A stretch of 64,000 bases of DNA from Novosphingobium profundi (GTDB lineage Bacteria; Pseudomonadota; Alphaproteobacteria; Sphingomonadales; Sphingomonadaceae), in NCBI RefSeq assembly GCF_020524485.1, contig NZ_JAIVLF010000001.1:124001-188000 (forward strand), written 5' to 3'. The notes under the pieces were generated by a model that saw nothing but the letters and a program-made list of their open reading frames with translations, had not been told where the DNA came from and ran no database searches. The translations under genes and the position numbers were made by a program. Positions 33,229 through 42,825 of the stretch are shown in pieces; the stretch's first letter is position 1, and the number at the start of each line of letters is the position of its first letter.

Positions 33229-34443
33229 TCACTCATGCCCGAACGCGGGCCGCGGCAGGCTGAACAGCGCGAGGCTGGCTGCAACCATCAGGACGAGGGT
33301 CGTGAGCAAAAACATGTCGTATCCTCCGGTCCGGTCGTAGACCGCCGAGGCCGCAAGCGGTCCGAGTGCAGTGCCGACCGAGAGAGCAACCAGCAGCCCT
33401 CCGTAGAGCGCGCCGAAGGCCTTGAGGCCGAAGTGGCGTGTCGCGAGGTAGACGATCACGTCGACTTCCGCGCCCAGTGTCAGTCCGATCAGCACGGCGA
33501 CGGGAACCGCGCCTTGCGCGCCCGCGCCCAGCAGGATGAGCCCGCTCGCCACGGGAAGGAGGAAGATGACGGCGCCCACGTAAGCCGCGGGAAAACGGTC
33601 GAGGAGGAGGCCGGTGCCCAGCCGTCCGGCGATGGAAAAGAGCCCGATCAGCGAGGCCAGCGCGGCGGCCCGGGCGGGAGGAAGCCCGGCATCGGTGAGG
33701 ATGGGCACGAAATGGACGACCAGCGCCAGCACGGTGAAGGTGAAGAGCAAGCTAGCGACAAGCAGGCGCAGGTAGACAGGCGAGCGCAGGCCTTCGAGGA
33801 AACTCACGCCTTCGGGGGCGGGTGTGCGGGGGGCGGGCGCATCGTAGGTTGCAGGGGGCGGCGTGCGCCCTGTGCGGAACAGGACGAGGATTACCGGCCA
33901 GGCGAGCGCCATCCAGGCGAGGCCCTGCCAGGCCATCGCGCTTTGCCAGCCATAGGCGGCTATAAGGCGCGCGCCGAGCCAGGGGAACAGCGCGGCGGCA
34001 ACCGAGGCGCCGCATAGGGTGATCGCGAAGGCAAGGCCGCGTGAGCGGGCAAAGCGGCTGGCGACCGCGGCCGTCCAGACGGTCGCCTGCACCGGCAGCG
34101 TGGCCAGCGCCATGAGGGTCCACAGCGCGTACCATTGCCACGCGCTGCCGCTTGCGGTGCCGAGCACGGCAAAGGCCGCGCAGGTGAGCGGAATGCCGAT
34201 GACGCCCAGAATTCGCGGGCCGACCTTGTCGACGAGCATCCCGATGGGCACCCCGAACACGGCCTGGATCAGCGTGGCGATGGTCATGCCGAAGGTCGTG
34301 GTCGCGCGCGACCAGCCAAAGCTTTCGCTGATCGGCTCGATATAGACGCCAAGGCCATAGATGTGGATGACACTGGTGGCGTAGCCAAGGGCGCCGGCCA
34401 GCGGGACGCCCCAGTGCGCCTTCCATTCCGCGCGCGCGGTCAC
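33229..34443 (-). CDS. MFS transporter
   Basis: Inner-membrane permease of 404 aa with about 12 predicted helices (VPLAGALGYATSVIHIYGLG onward) and the MFS loop GMLVDKVGPR after helix 2. It resembles monocarboxylate/oxalate-type MFS proteins and probably transports an organic acid. The first in-frame GTG (34452) overlaps the GGAGG sequence itself, while GTG 34443 lies eight bases after GGAGG, so 34443 is taken as the start (protein begins TARAEWK after Met). It is on the same strand as, and 18 bases downstream of, the SDR gene at 34462. Confidence 0.88.
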   Translation of the reverse strand: MTARAEWKAHWGVPLAGALGYATSVIHIYGLGVYIEPISESFGWSRATTTFGMTIATLIQAVFGVPIGMLVDKVGPRILGVIGIPLTCAAFAVLGTASGSAWQWYALWTLMALATLPVQATVWTAAVASRFARSRGLAFAITLCGASVAAALFPWLGARLIAAYGWQSAMAWQGLAWMALAWPVILVLFRTGRTPPPATYDAPAPRTPAPEGVSFLEGLRSPVYLRLLVASLLFTFTVLALVVHFVPILTDAGLPPARAAALASLIGLFSIAGRLGTGLLLDRFPAAYVGAVIFLLPVASGLILLGAGAQGAVPVAVLIGLTLGAEVDVIVYLATRHFGLKAFGALYGGLLVALSVGTALGPLAASAVYDRTGGYDMFLLTTLVLMVAASLALFSLPRPAFGHE

Positions 34444-34461
34444 AGGGTGCACCTCCGGTTC

Positions 34462-35382
34462 CTATTCGGCGGGAAGGCGGCCGTTCCTGGCCATCTCGAA
34501 ACTCTGCCCCAGGTGCGCAAGATAGCCATGGAGGCCGAGATGAGCGTACGTTGCCGGATCGGCGATTTCCCCCATGCGGGCGGCGACTTGCTCGATGGTC
34601 CAGTGGGGCTGGAAGACGCCGTGGGTCTCGAGCATGTCGATCTTCGCCATGCGCCCTCCGATCGCGACCAGTGCCTCGCCCGACAGCGCGCAGTCCTCGT
34701 GTGCCAGCCAGCCCACCATGGGCGCGACCAGTTCGGGGCCGAGCGGGGGGTACTGCGAGGTGTCGAGCCCGTCGGCCATGCGCGTCATGGCGCCGGGCAG
34801 GATGAGATTGCTGCGGATGCCGTGCTCCTCGCCCTCCAGCGCGATCACGTTGGAGAGGCCGATCATGCCCGACTTGGAGACCGCGTAGTTCACGCAGCGC
34901 TGGTTGCCGTAGAAACCGCCGATTGAGGAGGTGAGGACCACGCGCCCGTAGTTCTGCGCCTTCATGTGCGGGAAGGCCGCGTGCACAAGGTAGAATGCGC
35001 CCATCAGGTGCACGTCGAGCACCGAGTGGAAGTCCTCGACCGCAATCTCGTCGAGTGCGCCGTAGCGCACGTTGCCCGCGTTGTGGATGAGGATGTCAAT
35101 GCGCCCGAAGGCGTCGAGCGCGCTCTGGACGATGGCTCTGGCCCCTTCGCAGGTGGCGACGCTGTCGGTCGAGGCGACCGCTTCGCCGCCCGCCGCCTCG
35201 ATCTCACGCACGACCTGCTGGGCTGGACCTTCGTCCTCCCCTTCGCCCAGGATCGCGCTGCCGTTGTCGTTCACGACGACTTTCGCGCCCCTGTTGGCGA
35301 GCAGGAGCGCATAGGCCCGTCCCAGGCCTCGCCCGGCGCCGCTGATCACGGCCACCCGGCCATCGAAGCGCAATTCGTCCAT
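34462..35382 (-). CDS. SDR family oxidoreductase (MFE-2-like)
   Basis: SDR of 306 aa. ISGAGRGLGRAYALLLANRG followed by VVVND is the cofactor pattern of the (3R)-hydroxyacyl-CoA dehydrogenase part of peroxisomal MFE-2. Catalytic Ser in TSSIGGFYGN and YAVSK are present. A ~50-residue C-terminal extension follows the core (EIADPATYAHLGLHGYLAHL), as in that group. The likely role is oxidation of a 3-hydroxyacyl-CoA. GAAGGAGAGGA precedes the ATG at 35382; upstream frame without SDR features is left out. It is co-directional with the MFS gene and divergent from a Rieske oxygenase. Confidence 0.9.
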   Translation of the reverse strand: MDELRFDGRVAVISGAGRGLGRAYALLLANRGAKVVVNDNGSAILGEGEDEGPAQQVVREIEAAGGEAVASTDSVATCEGARAIVQSALDAFGRIDILIHNAGNVRYGALDEIAVEDFHSVLDVHLMGAFYLVHAAFPHMKAQNYGRVVLTSSIGGFYGNQRCVNYAVSKSGMIGLSNVIALEGEEHGIRSNLILPGAMTRMADGLDTSQYPPLGPELVAPMVGWLAHEDCALSGEALVAIGGRMAKIDMLETHGVFQPHWTIEQVAARMGEIADPATYAHLGLHGYLAHLGQSFEMARNGRLPAE

Positions 35383-35516
35383 CGTCCTCTCCTTCTGACC
35401 CGCCTTGGCTAGGCGCTGGCCGCGGTGGGGCGCAACGCGGCTCACGAGCTTTCGCCGGGGCGATGAAAGGGAGGCGATCTTGTCCCGAGCCGGGCGAGGG
35501 GCGCAAGAATCCGGGC

Positions 35517-36872
35517 ATGGCACACGAACCCCAGATTGCGCCCGCAGCCGACCTTGCAAAGTCGGTCCTTGTCCCCGCCGAGGCCTATGTCTCGCCCGAC
35601 TATGCCCGCGCCGAGCAGGATCGCCTGTGGCGCAAGGTCTGGCTCCAGGCGGGGCGGGCCGAGGACCTGGCCGAGACCGGTGACTTCATCACCTATGACA
35701 TTGGTCCGGATTCGGTGGTCATCGTGCGGACCGGGCCTGACAGTCTGAAAGCGCACCACAACGTCTGCCCCCATCGCGGGCGGCGGCTGGTCGACACGCC
35801 GCCGGGCAAGCGCAATGCGCACGGACAGGCGCGCGGGTTCATCTGCGGCTACCATGGCTGGAGCTTTGGCCTTGACGGCGCGAACACGCACGTGCCGCAG
35901 GAAGACGACTGGCAGGGCGCCTTGTGCAACGGCCGCGCCGATCTGACGCCGGTGCGGGTGGACACCTGGGGCGGGTGGATCTGGATCAGCCTTGATCCCG
36001 AGGGCGAGAGTCTGGAAGCGTATCTTGGCGTGATCCCCGAGATGCTCGATCCCTATCGCCTGCAGGACATGCGCGCGCGCTGGCGCAAGTGGATCGTTTT
36101 CGAATGCAACTGGAAGGTGGCGATGGAGGCCTTTTGCGAGACCTACCACGTCGCCACCACCCATCCCGAGTTCAACGCCTTCGGGCAGTTCCGGGGCTGG
36201 GCGCGCCAGGAGGGGCTGCATTCGCACATCGGCTACGAGGCGGCGAAGGACATGGAGGAGGACGCGGGCAAGCTGCGCGTGGGGACCGGCGATGCCCGGC
36301 TCTCGACCGCCGAGATGCAGCGCTTCACCTGGGAGAATGCGAACACCAACACCACCATGACGATGGTGCGCGCGGCCGAACGGCTGGCGCAGGAGCTGCC
36401 TGAAGGGACTCCGCCGGCACAGGTTTCCGCTCACTGGATCGCGGCCTCGCGCCGCGACGATGCCGCGCGCGGGGTGGAGTGGCCGGTGGTCGCGCCCGCG
36501 CACACGGCCAAGGCCGGGACGGCCTGGCAGGTCTTTCCCAACTTCCAGATCGGGCAGGCGGTCAACAACATGCTGTGCTACGCCGCGCGCCCCTATGGGA
36601 GTGACCCGGACAAGTGCATCTTTGAGGCGGCGGTCTACGAGCTCTACCCGGAAGGGGAGGTGCCCGAGACACAGTGGACCTACACCGAGCCACATGAATG
36701 GCCGCCGGTGCTGCAACAGGATTTCAGCAACATGGCCGCCGTCCAGCAGGGCATGAAGAGCGCAGGTTTCCGGGGTGCCCAGCCCAACCCCTACATGGAG
36801 CGCGCGGTGGCCAGCCTGCATACGAACCTCGCCCGCTACATGCAGGCGGGGATGCCCGAAGAGCAGGACTGA
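35517..36872 (+). CDS. Rieske non-heme iron oxygenase, alpha subunit
   Basis: Oxygenase large subunit of 451 aa. Rieske [2Fe-2S] ligands C84-P-H86 and C110-x2-H113, then the catalytic domain with NWKVAMEAFCETYHVATTHP giving iron ligands H211 and H216 and an acidic bridge (E204 or E208). No beta subunit is adjacent, so it is probably of the alpha-only type. It likely hydroxylates or demethylates a ring or side chain. The ATG at 35517 fits the family length; ATG 35463 is in frame but adds a basic leader with no match. No specific ferredoxin or reductase lies next to it. Palindromic element D follows. Confidence 0.92.
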   Translation: MAHEPQIAPAADLAKSVLVPAEAYVSPDYARAEQDRLWRKVWLQAGRAEDLAETGDFITYDIGPDSVVIVRTGPDSLKAHHNVCPHRGRRLVDTPPGKRNAHGQARGFICGYHGWSFGLDGANTHVPQEDDWQGALCNGRADLTPVRVDTWGGWIWISLDPEGESLEAYLGVIPEMLDPYRLQDMRARWRKWIVFECNWKVAMEAFCETYHVATTHPEFNAFGQFRGWARQEGLHSHIGYEAAKDMEEDAGKLRVGTGDARLSTAEMQRFTWENANTNTTMTMVRAAERLAQELPEGTPPAQVSAHWIAASRRDDAARGVEWPVVAPAHTAKAGTAWQVFPNFQIGQAVNNMLCYAARPYGSDPDKCIFEAAVYELYPEGEVPETQWTYTEPHEWPPVLQQDFSNMAAVQQGMKSAGFRGAQPNPYMERAVASLHTNLARYMQAGMPEEQD

Positions 36873-36920
36873 GCGGAGCTGTCGTTTGCGCGGGGATGCC
36901 GAGTAAGAGAAGTAATCTTT

Positions 36921-37035
36921 CCAAGGGGCCATCGCCCCTTGACCCCCAAACTGCCTACCTCACCTTTCTCGGCCAGGTCGGCGCGCCGAAGGTGAGGTCG
37001 ACAGTTTGGGGAGCCCGAGGGCGATGGCCCTCGGA
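36921..37035. repeat. Palindromic intergenic element, copy D (best full copy)
   Basis: Most complete copy, symmetric over 113 bases. Hairpin 1: CAAGGGGC (36922-36929), loop CATC, GCCCCTTG (36934-36941). Outer arms CCCCAAACTG (36944-36953) and CAGTTTGGGG (37002-37011). Inner arms ACCTCACCTT (36957-36966) and AAGGTGAGGT (36989-36998). Hairpin 2: CCGAGGGC (37015-37022), loop GATG, GCCCTCGG (37027-37034). It lies between convergent Rieske and TauD genes. Confidence 0.92.
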
Positions 37036-37058
37036 ACTCTTTTCCTGTTCCCCTTGCC

Positions 37059-37904
37059 TCAGGCGAAGGGTTCCTCCCCCTCCAGCTTGGTGCGCACCAT
37101 CAGGCGGCCGCTGGTCACATCGTACCACTCGGCGCGGTGCATGGTCCCGGTGTTGTCCCAGATGACGAGGTCGCCCTCGGACCATTCGTGGCTGTAGGTG
37201 AATTCCTCGCGGGTGGCCCATTCGCGCAGTTCGTTGAGGAGCAGGCGCCCTTCCATCACGTCCATGTCGACCACGGTGTGCGCGGTGTTGCCGATCACCA
37301 GCGACTTGCGGCCCGACTTGTGCGTCCAGACCAGCGGCAAGGTGTTGTCGCCGATCGCCTGCATGCCCTTGAGCATCGCGACGGGCGGTTCGGGGTTGTA
37401 GAAGAACAGCGTCGCCCAGGCGCCGTGGCGCACCTTGAGGTCCTCGATCCGGTCCTTCTCCTCCTGCGGCAGCGCGTCGTAGGCCGCGTAGGTGTTGGAA
37501 AAGCCGGTGTTGCCCGTGCCCTTGGGCGAGGGTTTCTTGCACGAGAGGATCGAGGCGAGGATCGGGACTTCCTGCATGGTGCCGTCGATGTGCCAGTAGA
37601 GCGAGCCCTTGAGGTATTCCGCGGTCGGCCCGGCGATGGCGGGGTCGATGCTGATCTTGGTGACCTCTTCCTCGTCGCCCTTGCGTTCAGGCGCGTAGGT
37701 GCCCAGCGTCTTGGTGAAGGCGATCTGCTCCTCGTTGGTGAAGCCGATCTTCGGGAAGACAAGCACGCCGCGCTCTTCGAGCAGGTCGCGCAGGGCATCG
37801 CCGAGCGACCCGGAAAGAAGTTCTTCCTTGGAATTCAGGACGTAGGCGCCGATCTTGTCCTTGATGGTCTCGTGCGTGAGCGTCGTCTGGGTTTCGACGG
37901 CCAT
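37059..37904 (-). CDS. TauD/TfdA-family Fe(II)/2-oxoglutarate dioxygenase
   Basis: Dioxygenase of 281 aa on the double-stranded beta-helix fold. The facial triad starts with HID in LYWHIDGT, and the distal His is in GTMHRAEW; a 2-oxoglutarate-binding Arg is likely in GRLMVRT. The family hydroxylates substrates next to a carboxylate, sulfonate or ether oxygen, often causing cleavage. GGGAGGATTTGCC before the ATG at 37904 supports the start; an upstream frame is ignored. It probably forms a unit with the SDR 97 bases upstream on the same strand. Substrate unknown. Confidence 0.92.
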   Translation of the reverse strand: MAVETQTTLTHETIKDKIGAYVLNSKEELLSGSLGDALRDLLEERGVLVFPKIGFTNEEQIAFTKTLGTYAPERKGDEEEVTKISIDPAIAGPTAEYLKGSLYWHIDGTMQEVPILASILSCKKPSPKGTGNTGFSNTYAAYDALPQEEKDRIEDLKVRHGAWATLFFYNPEPPVAMLKGMQAIGDNTLPLVWTHKSGRKSLVIGNTAHTVVDMDVMEGRLLLNELREWATREEFTYSHEWSEGDLVIWDNTGTMHRAEWYDVTSGRLMVRTKLEGEEPFA

Positions 37905-38001
37905 GGCAAATCCTCCCTTGTTCTGGGGCTGAATATAGTTTGCCAGGGCGCGTGGATGAAGCACGCCCCGGCGATATCGGGTGGCGGGGCCGGGATGCGT
38001 G

Positions 38002-38748
38002 TCAGGCCGAGCCCATGTAGCGTCCGCCATTCACGCTGATCGTCTGGCCGGTCACGTAGCTCGCGCCTTCGCTGGCGAGGAACACGCAAGCCGCCGCGAT
38101 CTCGTCGGGCTGGCCCACGCGCTTCATCGGCAGGGTCTGCGAAAAGGTGTCGATGTCGACCGGGGCGGCGCGCAGCGCAGGCGTATCGACGAAGCCGGGC
38201 GGCACCATGTTGAACGTGACGCCGCTGGCGGCAAATTCCAGCGCGAGGGCCTTGGTCATGCCCAGCACGCCGCCCTTGGAGGTGACGTAGTGGACTTGGG
38301 CGAAGGAGCCGCTCTGCACCGAGGAGGAGGTGATGTTGACCACGCGTCCCCAGCCCGCTTCCAGCATCGCGGGCAGCATCTCGCGGATGCACAGGTGCGG
38401 GCCCTTGAGGTTGATGTCCATGATCTGGTCCCACTGCGCGTCGGTGATCTCGGCGTAGGGCACGAAGGGCGCGATCCCGGCGTTGTTCACCAGGACCTGG
38501 ATAGCCCCGAAGGCGTCGCGCGTGGCCTTGGCGGCCGCGGCGATCTCGGCCGCATCGGCGCAGTTGGCGGTGCAGGCGATGGCCGTGCCGCCTGCCTGCG
38601 TGATCGCCTCCACGGTCTGGGCCACGCCTTCGCCGTTGAGGTCCCAGGCGCCCACCTGCGCGCCCTCTCGGGCAAAGCGCTGGGCGATCGCGCGGCCAAT
38701 TCCCGAGCCTGCGCCGGTGACGACGGCGACCTTGCCTTCAAGCTGCAT
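38002..38748 (-). CDS. SDR family oxidoreductase
   Basis: Classical SDR of 248 aa. TGAGSGIGRAIAQRFAREGA with AWDLNGEG (acidic residue favouring NAD), NNAGIAPF, catalytic Ser in NITSSSVQ, and YVTSKGG, ending in TGQTISVNGGRYM. It resembles FabG/3-hydroxyacyl dehydrogenases, but a ring-alcohol substrate is equally possible. GGAGGAAGAGA lies directly before the ATG at 38748. It is divergent from the acyl-CoA ligase at 38918 (169-base gap, probably both promoters). Confidence 0.9.
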   Translation of the reverse strand: MQLEGKVAVVTGAGSGIGRAIAQRFAREGAQVGAWDLNGEGVAQTVEAITQAGGTAIACTANCADAAEIAAAAKATRDAFGAIQVLVNNAGIAPFVPYAEITDAQWDQIMDINLKGPHLCIREMLPAMLEAGWGRVVNITSSSVQSGSFAQVHYVTSKGGVLGMTKALALEFAASGVTFNMVPPGFVDTPALRAAPVDIDTFSQTLPMKRVGQPDEIAAACVFLASEGASYVTGQTISVNGGRYMGSA

Positions 38749-38917
38749 TCTCTTCCTCCGGGTCTGCTTTTGGCCGGGACATAGCGCGAAGCGCGCGCGA
38801 GGCCTGCGCACAGGCTTGCGGTATCACCCGCGCGATGAGTGGCATTGCCGCGTGCCTTGCCGGTTGCCTTCGCGTGCGCGCCTGCCTTGACTGTGTGCAA
38901 CAAGGAGGTGGGGTGAG

Positions 38918-40510
38918 ATGACGCGCCGCGAGATCGAAGGCTGGAGCCTGCGCTGGGACGAGGAGCGCGCGCAGGCCGCGCGCCGCGAGGGATGGTGGCG
39001 CGATGAAACGCTTGCCGATCTCGTGCCGCGCCTCGCCGCCGCCGAACCGGACCGGCTGATGCTGGTGGAGGGCGAGGTGCGCCTGAGCGCCAGCGAACTG
39101 CACGAACGCGCGCTGCGCCTGGGCACCTGGCTGGGCGAGCGGGTCGCGCCGGGCGGTGTCGTCTCGTTCATGCTGCCCAACTGGCACGAGGCAGCGGCGA
39201 TCTACCTTGCCGCGACTTACGCCGGACTTGTCGCGAACCCGATCCTGCCCTCGCTGCGCACGCGCGACACCGCCTTCATCCTGCGCGATTGCAACAGCCG
39301 CGTGGTCTTCGTGCCCGAGACGTTCCGCCGTTTCGACTACGCCGTGATGCTGACCGGCATCGCGGCCGAGATGGAGCACGGCCCCGAGATCGTCGTCGTG
39401 CGCGGCACAGGGCCGGTCGCAGGCACGCAGGACTACGAGGCGATCCTGGAGGCGAGCGCGCCCCGTACCATCCGTCACCCGGATCCCGACGCGGTGCGTA
39501 TGGTGATGTACACTTCGGGCACGACCGGGCGGCCCAAGGGCGTGCTGCATACCCACAATTCGCTGGGCGCACTGCTGCACCAGATCGGCCGTTACTGGCA
39601 CGTTGCACCGGGGGATCGCTTTCTCGTCGCCTCGCCGATCAGCCATATCGGCGGTTCGATCTATGCTTTCGAGGGGCCGGTGCTGCTGGGCAGCGTGGCC
39701 GTGCTGCTCGACCAGTGGAACGCGCAGGAGGGGCTTCGCCTCATGCAGGCGGAAAGGATCACCCACATGGCGGGCGCGACCCCGTTCCTGGAGCAGATCC
39801 TGCACGCGGCGAAGGCGGCCGATGACCACCTCGATGCGCTCAAGGTCTTCATCTGCGGCGGGGCGTCGGTGCCACCTGCGCTGATCGAGGAGGCGAATGC
39901 GTGGTTGGCCAAAGCCCGCGTCAGCCGGGTCTACGGCAGCACCGAGGTGCCGGTCACGACGGTCGGAGCCCTGGACGAAAAGGGCATGCCCGAGGCCGCG
40001 CTGAGCGATGGCAAGGCGGGCATTGCCGAGGTCATCCTGGCCCCCGATGGCGAGATCCGCGCGCGCGGGCCCCAGATGCTGGCCGGCTATATCCGGCAGG
40101 AGGACGAGGCTGGCGCCTTCGATGCCGCAGGCTTCTACCGCAGCGGTGATCAGGGCGCGCTTGATGCGCACGGCTTTCTCACTGTCACGGGCCGGATCAA
40201 GGACCTCATCATCCGCAACGGGGAGAACATCGCGCCCAAGGAGATCGAGGACCTGCTCTCCGGGCACCCCGCGATTGCCGACATCGCCATCGTCGGCCTG
40301 CCCGACCCGCGCACCGGCGAGCGCGCCTGCGCGGTCATCGTGCCGAGCGACGGCGCCATTCCCGACGTGCCGATGCTGGCGGACTACCTGTCGGCCGCCG
40401 GCGTAACCCGCTTCAAGTATCCCGAGCAGGTCGTGCTGCGCGAGGCTTTGCCGCGCAACGAGGCGGGCAAGGTCCTGAAGCACGTCCTGCGTGCTGAGCT
40501 GGCTGTCTGA
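38918..40510 (+). CDS. Acyl-CoA synthetase (AMP-dependent ligase)
   Basis: ANL ligase of 530 aa. P-loop MYTSGTTGRPKGVLHTH, adenylate motif VYGSTEVP, hinge GRIKDLIIRNGENIAPKEIE and catalytic Lys region LPRNEAGKVLKHVL. The size and motif wording fit medium-chain or cyclohexane-carboxylate-like ligases. The ribosome site AAGGAGGTG before the ATG is near perfect, implying high translation. It is the first gene of a plus-strand set followed by a Rieske oxygenase, an SDR and a semialdehyde dehydrogenase. The acid substrate is not visible from the sequence. Confidence 0.93.
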   Translation: MTRREIEGWSLRWDEERAQAARREGWWRDETLADLVPRLAAAEPDRLMLVEGEVRLSASELHERALRLGTWLGERVAPGGVVSFMLPNWHEAAAIYLAATYAGLVANPILPSLRTRDTAFILRDCNSRVVFVPETFRRFDYAVMLTGIAAEMEHGPEIVVVRGTGPVAGTQDYEAILEASAPRTIRHPDPDAVRMVMYTSGTTGRPKGVLHTHNSLGALLHQIGRYWHVAPGDRFLVASPISHIGGSIYAFEGPVLLGSVAVLLDQWNAQEGLRLMQAERITHMAGATPFLEQILHAAKAADDHLDALKVFICGGASVPPALIEEANAWLAKARVSRVYGSTEVPVTTVGALDEKGMPEAALSDGKAGIAEVILAPDGEIRARGPQMLAGYIRQEDEAGAFDAAGFYRSGDQGALDAHGFLTVTGRIKDLIIRNGENIAPKEIEDLLSGHPAIADIAIVGLPDPRTGERACAVIVPSDGAIPDVPMLADYLSAAGVTRFKYPEQVVLREALPRNEAGKVLKHVLRAELAV

Positions 40511-40605
40511 CATCGCCCGAGCGGTGGCTGGGGCGGGCGCCTTCGTGATCGGAGGGGCGGGCGTTAAGCATCGCTGCAAACACGTTCGAGAGAGGATCCT
40601 TCGCC

Positions 40606-42018
40606 ATGGCCGAGGCCGACCCCGCCGCCCGTTTCGATGTGCCCCATCTCGTCACCAACCCGGAACGCATCCCGGCGGCGCGCTACTATGACGAGACCTT
40701 CTACCGCGCGGAAACCGAGCGGCTCTGGCCCCATGTCTGGCAGATGGCGACGCGCCTCGAACTGATCCCGAACGTGGGCGACTGGATCGAGTACAGTAAC
40801 CTTGGCAAGTCGGTCATCGTCGTGCGCACCGGGGAGGGGAGCGAGGGTGTGAAGGCCTACCACAACGCCTGCCGCCACCGCGGCGTGCCTATCGCCGAGC
40901 CGGGCGGGCACGGCAACTGCAAGAGCGCGGGCTTCATCTGCCCCTTCCACGGCTGGCGCTGGAACATGGAGGGCGACAACACCTTCGTCTACGGCAAGCA
41001 CTTCTTCTCCGACGAGCAGCTTGACGCGGCCGAGCTGGCGCTGCGCCCCTGCCGCGTGGAAACCGCAATCGGCTGTGCGTTCGTGAACTTCGACGAGGCG
41101 GCCCCGTCGCTGCGCGAGAGCCTGGGCCCCGTGCTCGAAGCGCTGGAAATGCGTGGGTTCGACGATCTAAAGGCCGAGTGGTGGTACGCCACGAAACTGC
41201 CGGCGAACTGGAAGATCGCGATGGAGGCCTTCATGGAAGGCTATCACGTGATGAAGACGCACCCGCAGCTTCAGCACAAGCTGCCCCAGCTTTACAACAC
41301 GATGTACGGCATGGACACAGGCGGGATCGGCCTGCCGATCAACCCCGGCCTTACCGTGCGCGAAAACGTGCAGGCCCAGTTTGAACATATGAAGCTCCTG
41401 AACGAGGGCATGGCGGGCATGGTCCACGCCAAGGAAGTGGAGATCGCCAGCCACCTCCTCGATGTCGACCTTCCCGAGGACCCGGCCGAGGCCATCCCGA
41501 TGTGGTACGGCATCGTCCAGCACCAGGTGGTCGAGCAGCTGCGCGCGCGCGGCGAGGATATTCCCGACCTCAACACGTTGGTCCAGACCCACCCGGTGCA
41601 GGCGGTGGAGTTCCTCTTTCCGCACTATTTCCTGCTGCCCACGATGAGCAGCGCGTCGGCCTACCGCATCCGTCCGCTTGGCCCCGAGGAGTGCCTGTTC
41701 GAGCTGTGGTCGCTCACCCATTTTGCGCCTGAGGACAACCACCAGAGCGTCACCGAGCCGACCATGCTGCCCTACGACAGCGAGGAGTTCCCTCCGATCC
41801 CGCGCCAGGACTATGGCAATATCCCGATCCAGCAGCAGGGCCTGCACGCGCAAGGCTTTGAATACATGCGGCTCGGGCGCGGTGTTGAAGGGCTTATCAG
41901 CAACTACAACCGCGTGATCGACGGGCACTTGAAGGGCATCGATGGCGCAAGGTTGAGTGCGGCGACGCGCAAGCTCCAGCACAATTTCGATGGCCAGATC
42001 GAAGATCTGGGTTTCTGA
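40606..42018 (+). CDS. Rieske non-heme iron oxygenase, alpha subunit
   Basis: Oxygenase of 470 aa. Rieske ligands C89-R-H91 and C112-x2-H115; the catalytic iron site NWKIAMEAFMEGYHVMKTHP gives H214 and H219 with an acidic bridge in MEAFMEG. It shares the motif frame of the oxygenase at 35517 but differs clearly in sequence, so it probably has a different substrate. There is no beta subunit or dedicated electron-transfer gene nearby. It follows the ligase by 95 bases and is two bases before the next SDR start, so it belongs to the same transcript. Confidence 0.93.
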   Translation: MAEADPAARFDVPHLVTNPERIPAARYYDETFYRAETERLWPHVWQMATRLELIPNVGDWIEYSNLGKSVIVVRTGEGSEGVKAYHNACRHRGVPIAEPGGHGNCKSAGFICPFHGWRWNMEGDNTFVYGKHFFSDEQLDAAELALRPCRVETAIGCAFVNFDEAAPSLRESLGPVLEALEMRGFDDLKAEWWYATKLPANWKIAMEAFMEGYHVMKTHPQLQHKLPQLYNTMYGMDTGGIGLPINPGLTVRENVQAQFEHMKLLNEGMAGMVHAKEVEIASHLLDVDLPEDPAEAIPMWYGIVQHQVVEQLRARGEDIPDLNTLVQTHPVQAVEFLFPHYFLLPTMSSASAYRIRPLGPEECLFELWSLTHFAPEDNHQSVTEPTMLPYDSEEFPPIPRQDYGNIPIQQQGLHAQGFEYMRLGRGVEGLISNYNRVIDGHLKGIDGARLSAATRKLQHNFDGQIEDLGF

Positions 42019-42019
42019 G

Positions 42020-42796
42020 ATGGCGCGCACCAGCATCATCACGGGCGCAGGCAGCGGCATCGGGCTCGCCACGGCAAAAGCCCTTCACGCGGCGGGCGAT
42101 GCCATCGTCGGGATCGGACGCAGCGCGGACAAGCTGGCCGGGCTCGCGCAGGCTCTGGGCACCGAGGAGCGCCTGGCTACACTGGCACTCGACATCACCG
42201 ATGTGGATGCTCCGCGCGCCATCGTCGACTTCGCGCTGGAGCGCTTCGGGCGCATCGACACGCTGGTCAACAACGCGGGGCTCGGCAGCCCGACCCCGCT
42301 GCATGAGACCGATGATGCCACGCTCGACCTGTTTCTGGATGTCATGCTGCGCGCGCCCTTTCGCCTTTGCCGCGAGGCTATCGGCCACATGGGCGAGGGC
42401 GGCTGCGTGGTGAACGTCACCAGCACCTTCGCGATGATCGGGGGCAAGCGCGGCGGGCCCTATTCGGCGGCCAAGGGCGGGCTTCGCTCGCTGACCGAGC
42501 ACATGGCGGTGGAGTACGGCCCGCGCGGCATTCGCAGCAATTGCGTCGCGCCCGGCGTTACCATGACCGACATGGTCCGGCACCGTTTCGAGGATGAGAC
42601 GTTCAAGCGGGTGAACGTGGAGACCACGCCCTATCCCCGCCTCGCCGAAGCCGAGGATCTGGCCAACGTCATCGCGTTCCTGTGCTCACCGGGGGGGGAG
42701 ATGATCAACGGCCAGTCGATCGTGGTCGATGGCGGGTGGACGCGGACCAAGTACCTCTCGCCCCGCGCGCTGACCAGCGACTGGATCGAGAGCTAG
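42020..42796 (+). CDS. SDR family oxidoreductase
   Basis: Classical SDR of 258 aa: TGAGSGIGLATAKALHAAGD, NNAGLGSP, catalytic Ser in NVTSTFAMIG and YSAAKGG, with INGQSIVVDGGWTRTKY near the end. The cofactor-binding GIGRSADKL has Arg, suggesting NADP. The start is one base after the Rieske stop, implying re-initiation and co-expression; oxidation of the Rieske product (alcohol or cis-diol) is a reasonable inference. An eight-G run (42691-42698) lies inside the coding frame near the 3' end. Confidence 0.9.
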   Translation: MARTSIITGAGSGIGLATAKALHAAGDAIVGIGRSADKLAGLAQALGTEERLATLALDITDVDAPRAIVDFALERFGRIDTLVNNAGLGSPTPLHETDDATLDLFLDVMLRAPFRLCREAIGHMGEGGCVVNVTSTFAMIGGKRGGPYSAAKGGLRSLTEHMAVEYGPRGIRSNCVAPGVTMTDMVRHRFEDETFKRVNVETTPYPRLAEAEDLANVIAFLCSPGGEMINGQSIVVDGGWTRTKYLSPRALTSDWIES

Positions 42797-42825
42797 AACA
42801 CGAAACGCTAGAAACGGGAACGGAT

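Noticed and set aside
42691..42698. Eight-G run inside the SDR gene as a phase-variation site.
   Set aside because: The frame is intact and the run is short; the encoded PGG turn fits the SDR family at this place.
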